A DNA stretch of 8,977 nucleotides, from NCBI GenBank assembly GCA_007119395.1, contig SKPS01000306.1, forward strand, positions 1 through 8,977, given 5' to 3'. How positions within the stretch are numbered: position 1 is the first letter of the stretch; every line of letters begins with the position of its first letter. The notes below the pieces were generated by a model, which saw nothing but the letters and a program-made list of their open reading frames with translations, ran no database searches and was not told the origin of the DNA. Source of the stretch: Lentimicrobiaceae bacterium (GTDB lineage Bacteria; Bacteroidota; Bacteroidia; Bacteroidales; SKPS01). This document shows positions 1 through 6,172 of this stretch, in pieces. A program made the position numbers and the translations under genes.

Positions 1-330
1 CGGAATCAGGTGCGGCAACCCCCATACATTATTTAACAACAGGTTGGTGATGGCGAAGACAAGGCTGCCGGCAAAGTTCACCAGGAAAATCCTGACCAGA
101 TCCTGGGTGCCAGTGTAACGAATAATACCGGAGTACACCCTCGACAGGATGAAGCTGAGGCTTCTGACAGACAGCACCACCAGCATAACCAGGGGCAGTT
201 GTTCAAAATATGAGGGAGGAATGGAGAAGCTAAACCTTAGGAGATAGGCAAAACCGATTGAAGCAGACGCCAGTACAATATCCATCATGAATATCATCCA
301 GCGAGGGGTATTTCGGTTTTCAAGAAACAT
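1..330 (-). CDS. FlaA1/CapD-type nucleotide-sugar dehydratase/epimerase, N-terminal membrane part (partial)
   Basis: Only the first 110 residues are in the window; the gene runs off the left edge. The visible part begins MFLENRNTPRW and holds about three hydrophobic segments (residues ~12-34, 45-64 and 79-100). Between the second and third is the stretch SRVYSGIIRYTGTQDLVRI, which matches the arginine-rich loop (GIIRYTS..D..RI) of the membrane domain in FlaA1/WbpM/EpsC-like proteins. Full members go on to a cytoplasmic NAD(P)-binding domain that acts on UDP-sugars for capsule, O-antigen or exopolysaccharide; that domain is not visible here, so the substrate cannot be given. The ATG overlaps the stop codon of the upstream helicase gene (TAATG), which fixes the start and suggests translational coupling. 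The family call rests on the membrane domain alone. Confidence 0.75.
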   Translation of the reverse strand, partial: MFLENRNTPRWMIFMMDIVLASASIGFAYLLRFSFSIPPSYFEQLPLVMLVVLSVRSLSFILSRVYSGIIRYTGTQDLVRIFLVNFAGSLVFAITNLLLNNVWGLPHLIP

Positions 331-1553
331 TAGTTTCGCTTTTTATATTGCTTGTTTCTACGATTATGGTGTGATTTTGTTGGGTGTTTTTTGCCACCTG
401 CATGATCGCCGGCCGGAATGTCAGCAGGTAGCTGCATTTGGTAGATAGAGCTGCCAATGAACTGTTCAATTCTTTTAAAGGCACTCAGCTCTTTGTGGTT
501 CACCAGTGTGATGGCCAATCCACTTTCTGCTGCCCTGGCAGTTCGTCCTACGCGGTGTACATAATCTTCCGGGTCAGGAGGTACATTGTAGTTGATCACC
601 AGGTCAATCTTTTCAATATCAATGCCCCTTGACAGAATATCAGTGGCCACCAGAATTTCAAAAGAGCGGTTTTTAAAGCCATTGAGGGTTTCCTCACGCA
701 TTGATTGTTCCAGGTCAGAGTGCATCTCTTTCACCTTGAGCCCGGGTTGTTTTGCAAGGGTTCTGCTCAGCTCTTTCACAGAGGCTTTTGTTGAGGCGAA
801 GATGAGAACGCTGGTAAGTTTCTTTTTGCTTAAAAGTCCTGTGATGAGTTGGATCTTGTGTCTGTCATCCACCCGGTATGCAGCCTGTATTACCCCTTCA
901 GCCGGTTTTGAAACAGACAGGTTGATCTCTTTGGGTTGATGCAGGATTTTTTTTGCCAACGTTCTGATTTGGGGTGGCATTGTTGCTGAAAAGAGGAGGT
1001 TTTGGCGCACCGGTGGCAGATACTTCAGGATTCTGAAGATGTCTTCGAAGAACCCCATATCAAGCATTCTGTCTGCTTCATCCAGAATCAGGTATTTGAT
1101 ATTTTGGAAGCGCACATACCCCATCAAAAGATGTTGCAGCAGTTTTCCGGGTGTACCGATGATGATATCGGTTCCTTGGGTGAGGGCAGATTTTTCGAGT
1201 TCCCAGCCTGAGCCATCACCACCGCCGTAGACCGGTTTGGAACTAACAGAAGCAAAGTAACCCAGCCCTTGCACCTGTTGGTCGATTTGCACGGTGAGCT
1301 CCCTGGTGGGAACGATTACCAGGGCTGTAGTATGTTCTGATGGATCAGAAGCGATACGGTGGAGGACCGGGAGCAGGAAGGCTGCGGTTTTACCGGTTCC
1401 GGTCTGTGCGCAGGCGATCAGGTCGCTCCCCTCCATGATCAGCGGAATGGTTTGCTCCTGAACCGGTGAGGGTGTGTTAAACCCCATGCTTTCAACTCCT
1501 TCCATCACTAACGGATGGAGGCCAAAGGCATCGAAGGTGGGCTTTTCTGTCAT
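330..1553 (-). CDS. rhlE: DEAD-box ATP-dependent RNA helicase, RhlE-like
   Basis: A 407-residue cytoplasmic RNA helicase that uses ATP to unwind short RNA duplexes, in ribosome assembly or RNA turnover in related proteins. All core motifs are readable: Q motif (F-x-x-FGL near residue 7 and TPSPVQEQ at 27-34), motif I AQTGTGKT (49-56), Ia PTREL (82-86), Ib TPGK (134-137, with K where R is usual), II DEAD (158-161), III SAT (189-191), V ATDILSRGIDI (303-313) and VI HRVGRTAR (333-340). The tail after ~380 is short and basic, rich in K, R, H and N, and probably binds RNA non-specifically. Length fits minimal RhlE proteins; CsdA and DbpA carry a recognisable C-terminal RNA-binding domain, absent here. 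It lies 28 nt downstream of arcA on the same strand with no promoter motif between, so it is probably co-transcribed. No Shine-Dalgarno precedes the ATG. The family is certain; the RhlE subgroup is likely. Confidence 0.93.
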   Translation of the reverse strand: MTEKPTFDAFGLHPLVMEGVESMGFNTPSPVQEQTIPLIMEGSDLIACAQTGTGKTAAFLLPVLHRIASDPSEHTTALVIVPTRELTVQIDQQVQGLGYFASVSSKPVYGGGDGSGWELEKSALTQGTDIIIGTPGKLLQHLLMGYVRFQNIKYLILDEADRMLDMGFFEDIFRILKYLPPVRQNLLFSATMPPQIRTLAKKILHQPKEINLSVSKPAEGVIQAAYRVDDRHKIQLITGLLSKKKLTSVLIFASTKASVKELSRTLAKQPGLKVKEMHSDLEQSMREETLNGFKNRSFEILVATDILSRGIDIEKIDLVINYNVPPDPEDYVHRVGRTARAAESGLAITLVNHKELSAFKRIEQFIGSSIYQMQLPADIPAGDHAGGKKHPTKSHHNRRNKQYKKRN

Positions 1554-1581
1554 CGTTGTTTATTGTATGATGATTTGTTGT

Positions 1582-2859
1582 TTACCAATCTACCGGTTTC
1601 CTTGCAACAGGCATGGTCAAACACCGGGCACCACCACCACCCCTGGGTAACTCAGAACCTTCCAGGGTGATGACACATTTTTCCGATGCAGCCGGATCCA
1701 CTGCTCCATTGATCACATCAGCTGCCTTCAGTACATCATAACCATGCCGGCTTAACTCGTCAATGGTATGCCTGTTGCGTGCATAGCCAATCACTTTTCC
1801 GGGTGCAATGGCAAAGAAATTGGTGCCACTGTGCCACTGTTCCCGCTCCTGGGTCCAAGAATCTTTTGGGCCACCGCAGAAGAGAGGCTTCAGGTCAAAC
1901 TGCAGACTTTTCAAAGCCGAAAGAATGTCTTTCTGCTCTTTGATAGAAGCCACTTTTCCATTGTCGATGGTGATCATCACGGTTTGCATCCTGTTTGGCT
2001 TGAGGATCACCGGTTCATATACCATACACTCGCCCTGGCTCAGGAAGGTGAACACCATGTCGAGGTGGATAAAGCTCTCGGGAGTGGGTGGTAGCTCCTG
2101 TACAATCACATACCTTTTTTGACCCACTTTACGCAGCCGGTCCAGCAGCACATCCACCCCCTGGGTGCTGGTTCTGCTTCCAATACCTATCAGGAAAACA
2201 TCACCCCGGGCCACAAGCACATCTCCCCCCTCAATGCGGATCTCGGGTGGTAGCGATACCTCTCTGTATGGATTTACGGTGGTGGTAAGAAATCCGGGAT
2301 GGTAGTCGAAGATCGCCTCCATAATAATCGATTCCCGCTCTCTCACCTTGTTCGCCATCCGTGATATCAATACCTTGTCACGTATTGCTACCGCCGCATC
2401 ACGGGTAAAGAAGAAGTTGTGTAAGGGCATCAGCTCGTAGCGCTGCCTGTTCCAGAAACGGGTCAGGCTGTTCTGCTCCATTACCACACCCTCAATAAGT
2501 TGGGCAGCAAGCGATGTGGCGTCTAACTCCGATAACTTTTCCTGAAGGCATTTGCCAATCTGTTCATGTTCACAGATCGACCCGAGCACTCCCTGCTTCA
2601 CTTTTTCGTTCTGTAGTATCTCTTCCAGTAATTGCCGAACCTGAAAAGTGCGGGTCACCTTGTTTAACACACCTTCCAGTTGCGCATATTCGTGCTGAAC
2701 AACCGATAAGTTTAAAATGTCACTGTACAAAGCCCGCTCAGCGTGTTCAGGGGTCATATTCTCAACCTCCTGACCCGGTGAATGAAGAATTACCCCATCC
2801 AGTGTACCAATCTCAGAATGAATGTCTACAATCATTCTTTCCGATGTTTTCTGCATCAT
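1582..2859 (-). CDS. arcA: Arginine deiminase
   Basis: A 425-residue cytoplasmic enzyme that hydrolyses L-arginine to L-citrulline and ammonia, the first step of the arginine deiminase pathway. The catalytic set of the guanidino-modifying fold is complete: D154 in FFFTRD, E210 in EGGDVL, H265 and D267 in HLDMVFT, and nucleophile C413 in GGGGARCLTMPVAR. The segment EREQWHSGTNFFAIAPG (338-354) and the ending MPVAR also fit ArcA. Length is normal for the family (about 400-420). No ornithine carbamoyltransferase (arcB), carbamate kinase (arcC) or arginine/ornithine antiporter (arcD) is adjacent, so the energy-yielding remainder of the pathway must lie elsewhere or be absent. Two ATG codons stand in tandem (2859 and 2856); the strong AGGAGG is 4 nt from the first and 7 nt from the second, so translation may begin at 2856. 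A TAnnTTTG promoter lies just upstream, making this the head gene of the left block. Confidence 0.95.
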   Translation of the reverse strand: MMQKTSERMIVDIHSEIGTLDGVILHSPGQEVENMTPEHAERALYSDILNLSVVQHEYAQLEGVLNKVTRTFQVRQLLEEILQNEKVKQGVLGSICEHEQIGKCLQEKLSELDATSLAAQLIEGVVMEQNSLTRFWNRQRYELMPLHNFFFTRDAAVAIRDKVLISRMANKVRERESIIMEAIFDYHPGFLTTTVNPYREVSLPPEIRIEGGDVLVARGDVFLIGIGSRTSTQGVDVLLDRLRKVGQKRYVIVQELPPTPESFIHLDMVFTFLSQGECMVYEPVILKPNRMQTVMITIDNGKVASIKEQKDILSALKSLQFDLKPLFCGGPKDSWTQEREQWHSGTNFFAIAPGKVIGYARNRHTIDELSRHGYDVLKAADVINGAVDPAASEKCVITLEGSELPRGGGGARCLTMPVARKPVDW

Positions 2860-2860
2860 A

Positions 2861-2870
2861 TCTCCTCCTC
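2861..2870 (-). promoter_or_regulatory. Strong Shine-Dalgarno sequence of arcA
   Basis: The minus strand reads GAGGAGGAGAT directly before ATGATG, a near-ideal complement to the 16S rRNA 3' end. No other gene start in the window has such a site; the others have A/T-rich leaders. The spacing from AGGAGG is 4 nt to the first ATG and 7 nt to the second, favouring the second. Confidence 0.7.
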
Positions 2871-2885
2871 AAAAAAATCAAGGCG

Positions 2886-2921
2886 CAAAGGTAGCCAAAA
2901 TCAATCATACTATGAGCAAGG
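2886..2921 (-). promoter_or_regulatory. Bacteroidota-type promoter of arcA
   Basis: On the minus strand TACCTTTG (2886-2893) matches the -7 consensus TAnnTTTG exactly. A TTG (2917-2919, in CCTTG) lies 23 nt upstream as a weak -33 element, at the long end of the tolerated spacing. Transcription would begin near 2880, leaving a leader of about 20 nt that contains the Shine-Dalgarno sequence. Confidence 0.6.
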
Positions 2922-2935
2922 TAACCGTAGTAGTT

Positions 2936-2955
2936 GGTGAATGAATTTGTTCACC
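2936..2955. repeat. Short inverted repeat between signalling operon and arcA
   Basis: GGTGAA (2936-2941) and TTCACC (2950-2955) form a perfect 6-bp stem with an 8-nt loop. It lies past the stop codon of the methyltransferase gene and about 45 nt upstream of the arcA -7 element. There is no T run on either side, so it is a poor intrinsic terminator; it could be an operator upstream of arcA or chance. The rest of 2922-3010 shows nothing recognisable. Confidence 0.2.
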
Positions 2956-3010
2956 CTGCTCCTCGTTCATCATATATAACAGGAAAGACCATCATCTATC
3001 TGCAAATAGA

Positions 3011-3934
3011 CTACTTTCTCACCCTTAAAAAGAGGTTAATCCCCAAAGGCTCTGCCAGCACTTCAGTCTTGTCAAGAGAGATGCCGGCTTGATGAGCGAA
3101 TTGCATTAACTCTTCCTCAGAACGGTGATAGAGAAACCAGTCACCCATGATCTCCATGATCTTTCGGGATGGGTTGTTGGTGTTGAAGTTTCCAATGATC
3201 ATTTCACCACCGGGTGCCAGGTACTGGTAAAACTTTTTTAAAAGAAACACAAAGTGCTTGTCTTTAAAGTAATCGAACAGCCCGGCACTCCAGATCATGT
3301 TGTATGATTTGTTCGGGGTGAACCTGATCACATTTTGGTTCATAAAGTTTAGCAAGGAGAGGTATTCACGGTTTTTGCTTTTGGCGTAGTCAATGGCCCT
3401 TTGATCAAGGTCAATCATATCAAAGACCAGTTGGTTGTGCGGGGTGGATTGCAGGTATTCATTCACTTCATTGGCAGGGCCACTTCCCAAAATCAGCACA
3501 TTTTTCTGAAGCCCTTTGTCACCGTTCTCATTGATTCTTTTAAACTGCTCAATGGCGAGCTTCTTTCTGTTTACCACGGCAATGGCAGCCGGAAGGTAAT
3601 GAAAAAACTGATCCCACTTGCAACACTTTTCGTCAGGGTTCACATAGTGTTGATAGATCTTCTCAATAATAAAGAAATCGCCATTGTAGCCAAAAGGTTT
3701 GGTGAAAGAGAAGCCAATGATTGTCCCCGGATGCAAGATCGGTTTCATAATCACACGGAATATCTCTACATCTTCAGGCTGAATGAGGTCAACCATTTTG
3801 AGGATGGTATCGTATTCTCCGGGATCAGGGCCGTGCTTCTCCAGTAGCTCCTTGATAAATTGATATAGCTGTTCTCTTTCTGCTAAATGAATATCTTCCA
3901 TGCTGTCTGCTAAAGTGGTCGACTTTTCAATCAT
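3011..3934 (-). CDS. Class I SAM-dependent methyltransferase, PhcB / 3-OH fatty acid methyl ester type
   Basis: A 307-residue soluble protein. Residues 1-100 are helical and contain FTKPFGYNGDFFIIEKIY (77-94), like the P-x-GY-x-GD...IY signature that I associate with proteins annotated as 3-hydroxypalmitate methyl ester biosynthesis (PhcB-related). A Rossmann methyltransferase domain follows: motif I VLILGSGPANEV (146-157) for SAM, acidic residues in DMIDLDQRAIDYA (172-184), SAGLFDYF (216-223), APGGEMIIGNF (240-250) and NNPSRKIMEIMGDW (253-266), the last two being typical of the same group. The likely reaction is methyl transfer from SAM to a small acid or lipid, but the substrate is not shown by sequence. 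It is the last gene of the five-gene signalling operon, 9 nt after the LytTR regulator, which suggests that it serves or is controlled by that circuit. A different small-molecule methyltransferase is possible; CheR is less likely since there is no chemotaxis gene nearby. Start ATG has no Shine-Dalgarno. Confidence 0.75.
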   Translation of the reverse strand: MIEKSTTLADSMEDIHLAEREQLYQFIKELLEKHGPDPGEYDTILKMVDLIQPEDVEIFRVIMKPILHPGTIIGFSFTKPFGYNGDFFIIEKIYQHYVNPDEKCCKWDQFFHYLPAAIAVVNRKKLAIEQFKRINENGDKGLQKNVLILGSGPANEVNEYLQSTPHNQLVFDMIDLDQRAIDYAKSKNREYLSLLNFMNQNVIRFTPNKSYNMIWSAGLFDYFKDKHFVFLLKKFYQYLAPGGEMIIGNFNTNNPSRKIMEIMGDWFLYHRSEEELMQFAHQAGISLDKTEVLAEPLGINLFLRVRK

Positions 3935-3943
3935 TATTTTTGG

Positions 3944-4693
3944 TTAAAACAGATGTTTGACCTCTTCCATCCTCTCCTCGTCTACAGTAATTACTGCCAT
4001 TTTATCTGCAATAATGATTTCGGGCATTTTAGCCAGGAAGATCTTGCTTTTGTTAATAATCGTGTGTTTGTTAACCCGAGCAAAGGTGTCGTCAGGAAAT
4101 CTGTGAGCAATTTGATCCAATGAACGCAATATCTCTCTGACACTGTCTCTGAGATGGAGGCTGCATCGATCATCGCTTAGTTCCTGAACGTAATACACAT
4201 CATCCATATTGATTTTCATCAGCCCCTCGTCTCCATCAAAGAAGAGAATCCGACTGTCCACATCTCCTTTTTTAAACAATGCGTTGTATTGGTCGCTTTC
4301 TATTTTCAGTTGAATATCGTTTTCGAACTTGAAGCGAGCAATTTCAATATTGGTTTGAAGGTCTTTCTCTGTAAAAGGTTTTGTGATGTACCCGTATGGC
4401 AAAGAGGTTTTTGCCTGTTCAATGGTGCCCAGGTCTGCATTGGCGGTAAGGTAGATGATGGGGACATCGTGTTTTTGACGGATGATGTTGGCTGCGTCAA
4501 TACCGGTCATATCACCTTTGAGTCTGATATCCATCAGAATCAGGTCGGGTAGCTTTCTTTCCACTTCTGCAATGGCTGCCGGGCCACTGGCTACACATTT
4601 TTGCACCTGATAACCAAGAACCAATAGGCTCTCTTCTATATCGGCTCCTACCAGGAACTCATCCTCTACAATCAGAATGTTTAATTTTGACAT
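3944..4693 (-). CDS. LytTR-family response regulator (receiver + LytTR DNA-binding domain)
   Basis: A 249-residue transcription regulator. The N-terminal receiver (residues ~4-120) has the acidic pair E10/D11, phospho-acceptor D55 in LILMDIRL, switch residue T83 and K105 in GYITKPF. After a linker (~121-148) a LytTR-like domain (~150-249) includes INMDDVYYVQ (161-170), then FARVNKHTIINKSKI (204-218), the F-x-R-x-(H/N)-(K/R)-x-x-(I/V)-(I/V)-N signature. Family members bind paired direct repeats upstream of their targets. Here it is the only DNA-binding output encoded in the operon, so it is the probable end point of the phosphorelay. It lies 12 nt after the receiver-kinase gene and 9 nt before the methyltransferase gene. 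Its receiver is of the amine-binding-free PYGYITKPF type common in Bacteroidota. Targets are unknown; its own operon and the divergent transglutaminase-like gene are natural candidates. Confidence 0.88.
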   Translation of the reverse strand: MSKLNILIVEDEFLVGADIEESLLVLGYQVQKCVASGPAAIAEVERKLPDLILMDIRLKGDMTGIDAANIIRQKHDVPIIYLTANADLGTIEQAKTSLPYGYITKPFTEKDLQTNIEIARFKFENDIQLKIESDQYNALFKKGDVDSRILFFDGDEGLMKINMDDVYYVQELSDDRCSLHLRDSVREILRSLDQIAHRFPDDTFARVNKHTIINKSKIFLAKMPEIIIADKMAVITVDEERMEEVKHLF

Positions 4694-4705
4694 ATTGTTG
4701 TTTCG

Positions 4706-5764
4706 TTATAAGTTAAAACGGATAAAATACTTTGTCCCCTCGCTGAAATCGTATGATAGCTCTGCTTCGATCTGGTCAATCAATTTCAAAACTATTCGCA
4801 TTCCCAATGACTTTGCTGAATCGGGAGAAAAAGAGCTGTTGACCCCAATTCCATCATCGGCAACCAACAAGGTGTAGGCACCGTCACCATTGTGCTCTAA
4901 AGAGATACTGATATTCCCTTCCTTCCTGTCAGGAAATGCATGCTTAAAAGAGTTGCTGATCAGCTCATTAATGATTAAACCACAAGGGATGCCTATGTCT
5001 ATTGGCAGGAAAACGTCTTCAATATCGAAGTGAAATGTGACCGTTTTCTGTTGGTTTGAATAGCTTCTGGAGATGGTGTTAACCAGGGCCTGTACATAGT
5101 TTTTGAACTGGATGTTCGCCAGGTTTTCATTGCTGTATAGGTTCTCATGTATGAGAGCCATGGACCTGATTCGGTTCTGGCTTTCACCCAGTACGGTTTT
5201 TAGCTTGGGGTCATTGATCAGTCGCTCCTGCATTTTCAATATGCTGGAAATGATCTGCATGTTGTTTTTTACTCTGTGGTGCACCTCTTTCAGGAGAATC
5301 TCTTTTTCCTCTAATGAGCGTTTCAGGTTCGATTCAGCAATCTGACGTTTTCGCTCTTTTTCTTCCAGCGCTTTGTGCATCAGAATATATCCTGCCAGTT
5401 CATCTACCATGGCAAACAGCTTGTCAGGTTCAACGGGCTTGATTAGATAACCGTTCACACCCAAACTGATCGCCTCAAGGAAGTACTCCTTGAATGAGTA
5501 TGCACTCATGATGATCACGTAGAGACCGGGATTGGCTTGCTTTATTTTTTTGATCATTTCCAGCCCGTTGATGATGGGCATGCTGATGTCTGAAATCAAG
5601 AGGTCTGGTTGGTATTGGGTGAACAACTCCATCCCCTCTTGTCCATTCGATGCGTAATGCACCTTTTCTACCCTTTTTTCAAGCCATTTGATGTATAGGT
5701 TTCTGATGCTTTCGTTGTCTTCAACAAAGAGCACCGATATCTGATGGCGACGAAATTCATTCAT
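4706..5764 (-). CDS. Receiver-histidine kinase fusion (REC + HisKA_2/HATPase), soluble
   Basis: A 352-residue cytoplasmic protein with no membrane segment. The receiver (~8-125) has E15/D16, phospho-acceptor D59 in LLISDISMP, S87 and K109 in GYLIKPV. A charged coiled coil (~130-160) connects to a HisKA_2-type dimerisation domain with KEVHHRVKNNMQ (159-170), where the His before Arg (H163) aligns with the phosphorylated position. The ATPase part has the N box NELISNSFKHAF and the G box DDGIG, then LGMRIV. Such kinases often control soluble receivers in trans. Because the input is a receiver, its activity is probably set by phosphate from another kinase, the membrane kinase of this operon being the obvious candidate. 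This REC-kinase order is the same as in PhcR of Ralstonia (known family; parallel is inference). It lies 13 nt after the stand-alone receiver gene; start ATG has an A-rich leader. Confidence 0.9.
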   Translation of the reverse strand: MNEFRRHQISVLFVEDNESIRNLYIKWLEKRVEKVHYASNGQEGMELFTQYQPDLLISDISMPIINGLEMIKKIKQANPGLYVIIMSAYSFKEYFLEAISLGVNGYLIKPVEPDKLFAMVDELAGYILMHKALEEKERKRQIAESNLKRSLEEKEILLKEVHHRVKNNMQIISSILKMQERLINDPKLKTVLGESQNRIRSMALIHENLYSNENLANIQFKNYVQALVNTISRSYSNQQKTVTFHFDIEDVFLPIDIGIPCGLIINELISNSFKHAFPDRKEGNISISLEHNGDGAYTLLVADDGIGVNSSFSPDSAKSLGMRIVLKLIDQIEAELSYDFSEGTKYFIRFNL

Positions 5765-5777
5765 GTAGGTTTGTATA

Positions 5778-6170
5778 TTAAGTATTTAGGTATTTGGTAA
5801 TAATGGCCTTAAGGTTGTCAAGGTTTAACGGTTTCGAGATATAATCTGTGCAGCCTGCCATCAGGCTCTGTTCTTTATCGCCCTGCATAGCATAGGAAGT
5901 TTGTGCAATGATGGGCAAATCAGGTCTGATCTTACGGATTCTTTCTGAAGCCTCGTATCCATCCATTACCGGCATTCTGATATCCATCAATACCAACTCA
6001 ATATTTGGGTCCGTATCGCATATTTCAATTGCTTCCAGCCCGTTTTTTTTTTTTTTTTTCTTAAGCAAGATTGAGCGTAAGGCTGTTTTTATTAACATGA
6101 AGTTGGTTGGTGTATCATCAACCACCAAAATCGTTTTACCAACCAGAGCCTCTATCTCCTCAGCGTTCAT
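5778..6170 (-). CDS. Stand-alone receiver-domain protein (CheY-like) with poly-lysine insert from an A17 tract
   Basis: A 130-residue single receiver domain with no output domain, probably a phosphate shuttle or relay partner. Phosphorylation residues are all present: D18/D19 in LVVDDTP, D63 in LVLMDIRMP, T91 in AQTSYAM and K113 in DYISKPL. The sequence resembles receivers usually fused to hybrid kinases, and it begins 2 nt after the kinase stop codon, so it may be a detached hybrid receiver. Odd point: residues 37-42 are six lysines (LLKKKKKKNGLEA), five and part of a sixth-plus codon coming from an uninterrupted run of 17 A on the coding strand. That place normally holds the hydrophobic second beta strand (pattern xVxxAxNG). 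The domain length is still normal, so the frame is kept but the strand is lost. It may be a sequencing or assembly error, a slippery/phase-variable site, or a damaged domain. Confidence 0.82.
   Translation of the reverse strand: MNAEEIEALVGKTILVVDDTPTNFMLIKTALRSILLKKKKKKNGLEAIEICDTDPNIELVLMDIRMPVMDGYEASERIRKIRPDLPIIAQTSYAMQGDKEQSLMAGCTDYISKPLNLDNLKAIITKYLNT
6043..6059. repeat. 17-base homopolymer (poly-A on coding strand)
   Basis: Seventeen consecutive T on the plus strand (A on the coding strand of the receiver gene). It is much the longest single-base run in the window; the next longest are runs of seven near 7701-7727. It lies inside a coding sequence, where a change of one base would shift the frame and truncate the receiver before its phospho-acceptor Asp. 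Confidence 0.95.
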
Positions 6171-6172
6171 TG

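Noticed and set aside
438..1230. Several plus-strand open frames opposite the helicase gene
   Set aside because: They are antisense shadows of a gene with every DEAD-box motif intact; none resembles a known protein.
1768..2894. Plus-strand open frames opposite arcA
   Set aside because: Shadows of a complete arginine deiminase; biased composition and no start signals.
2936..2955. Possible transcription terminator for the signalling operon
   Set aside because: The stem is only 6 bp with an 8-nt loop and has no following T run; kept only as a low-confidence inverted repeat.
2896..2990. Tiny minus-strand frames (up to ~21 codons) between the methyltransferase gene and arcA
   Set aside because: Too short, no recognisable composition, and they overlap the arcA promoter.
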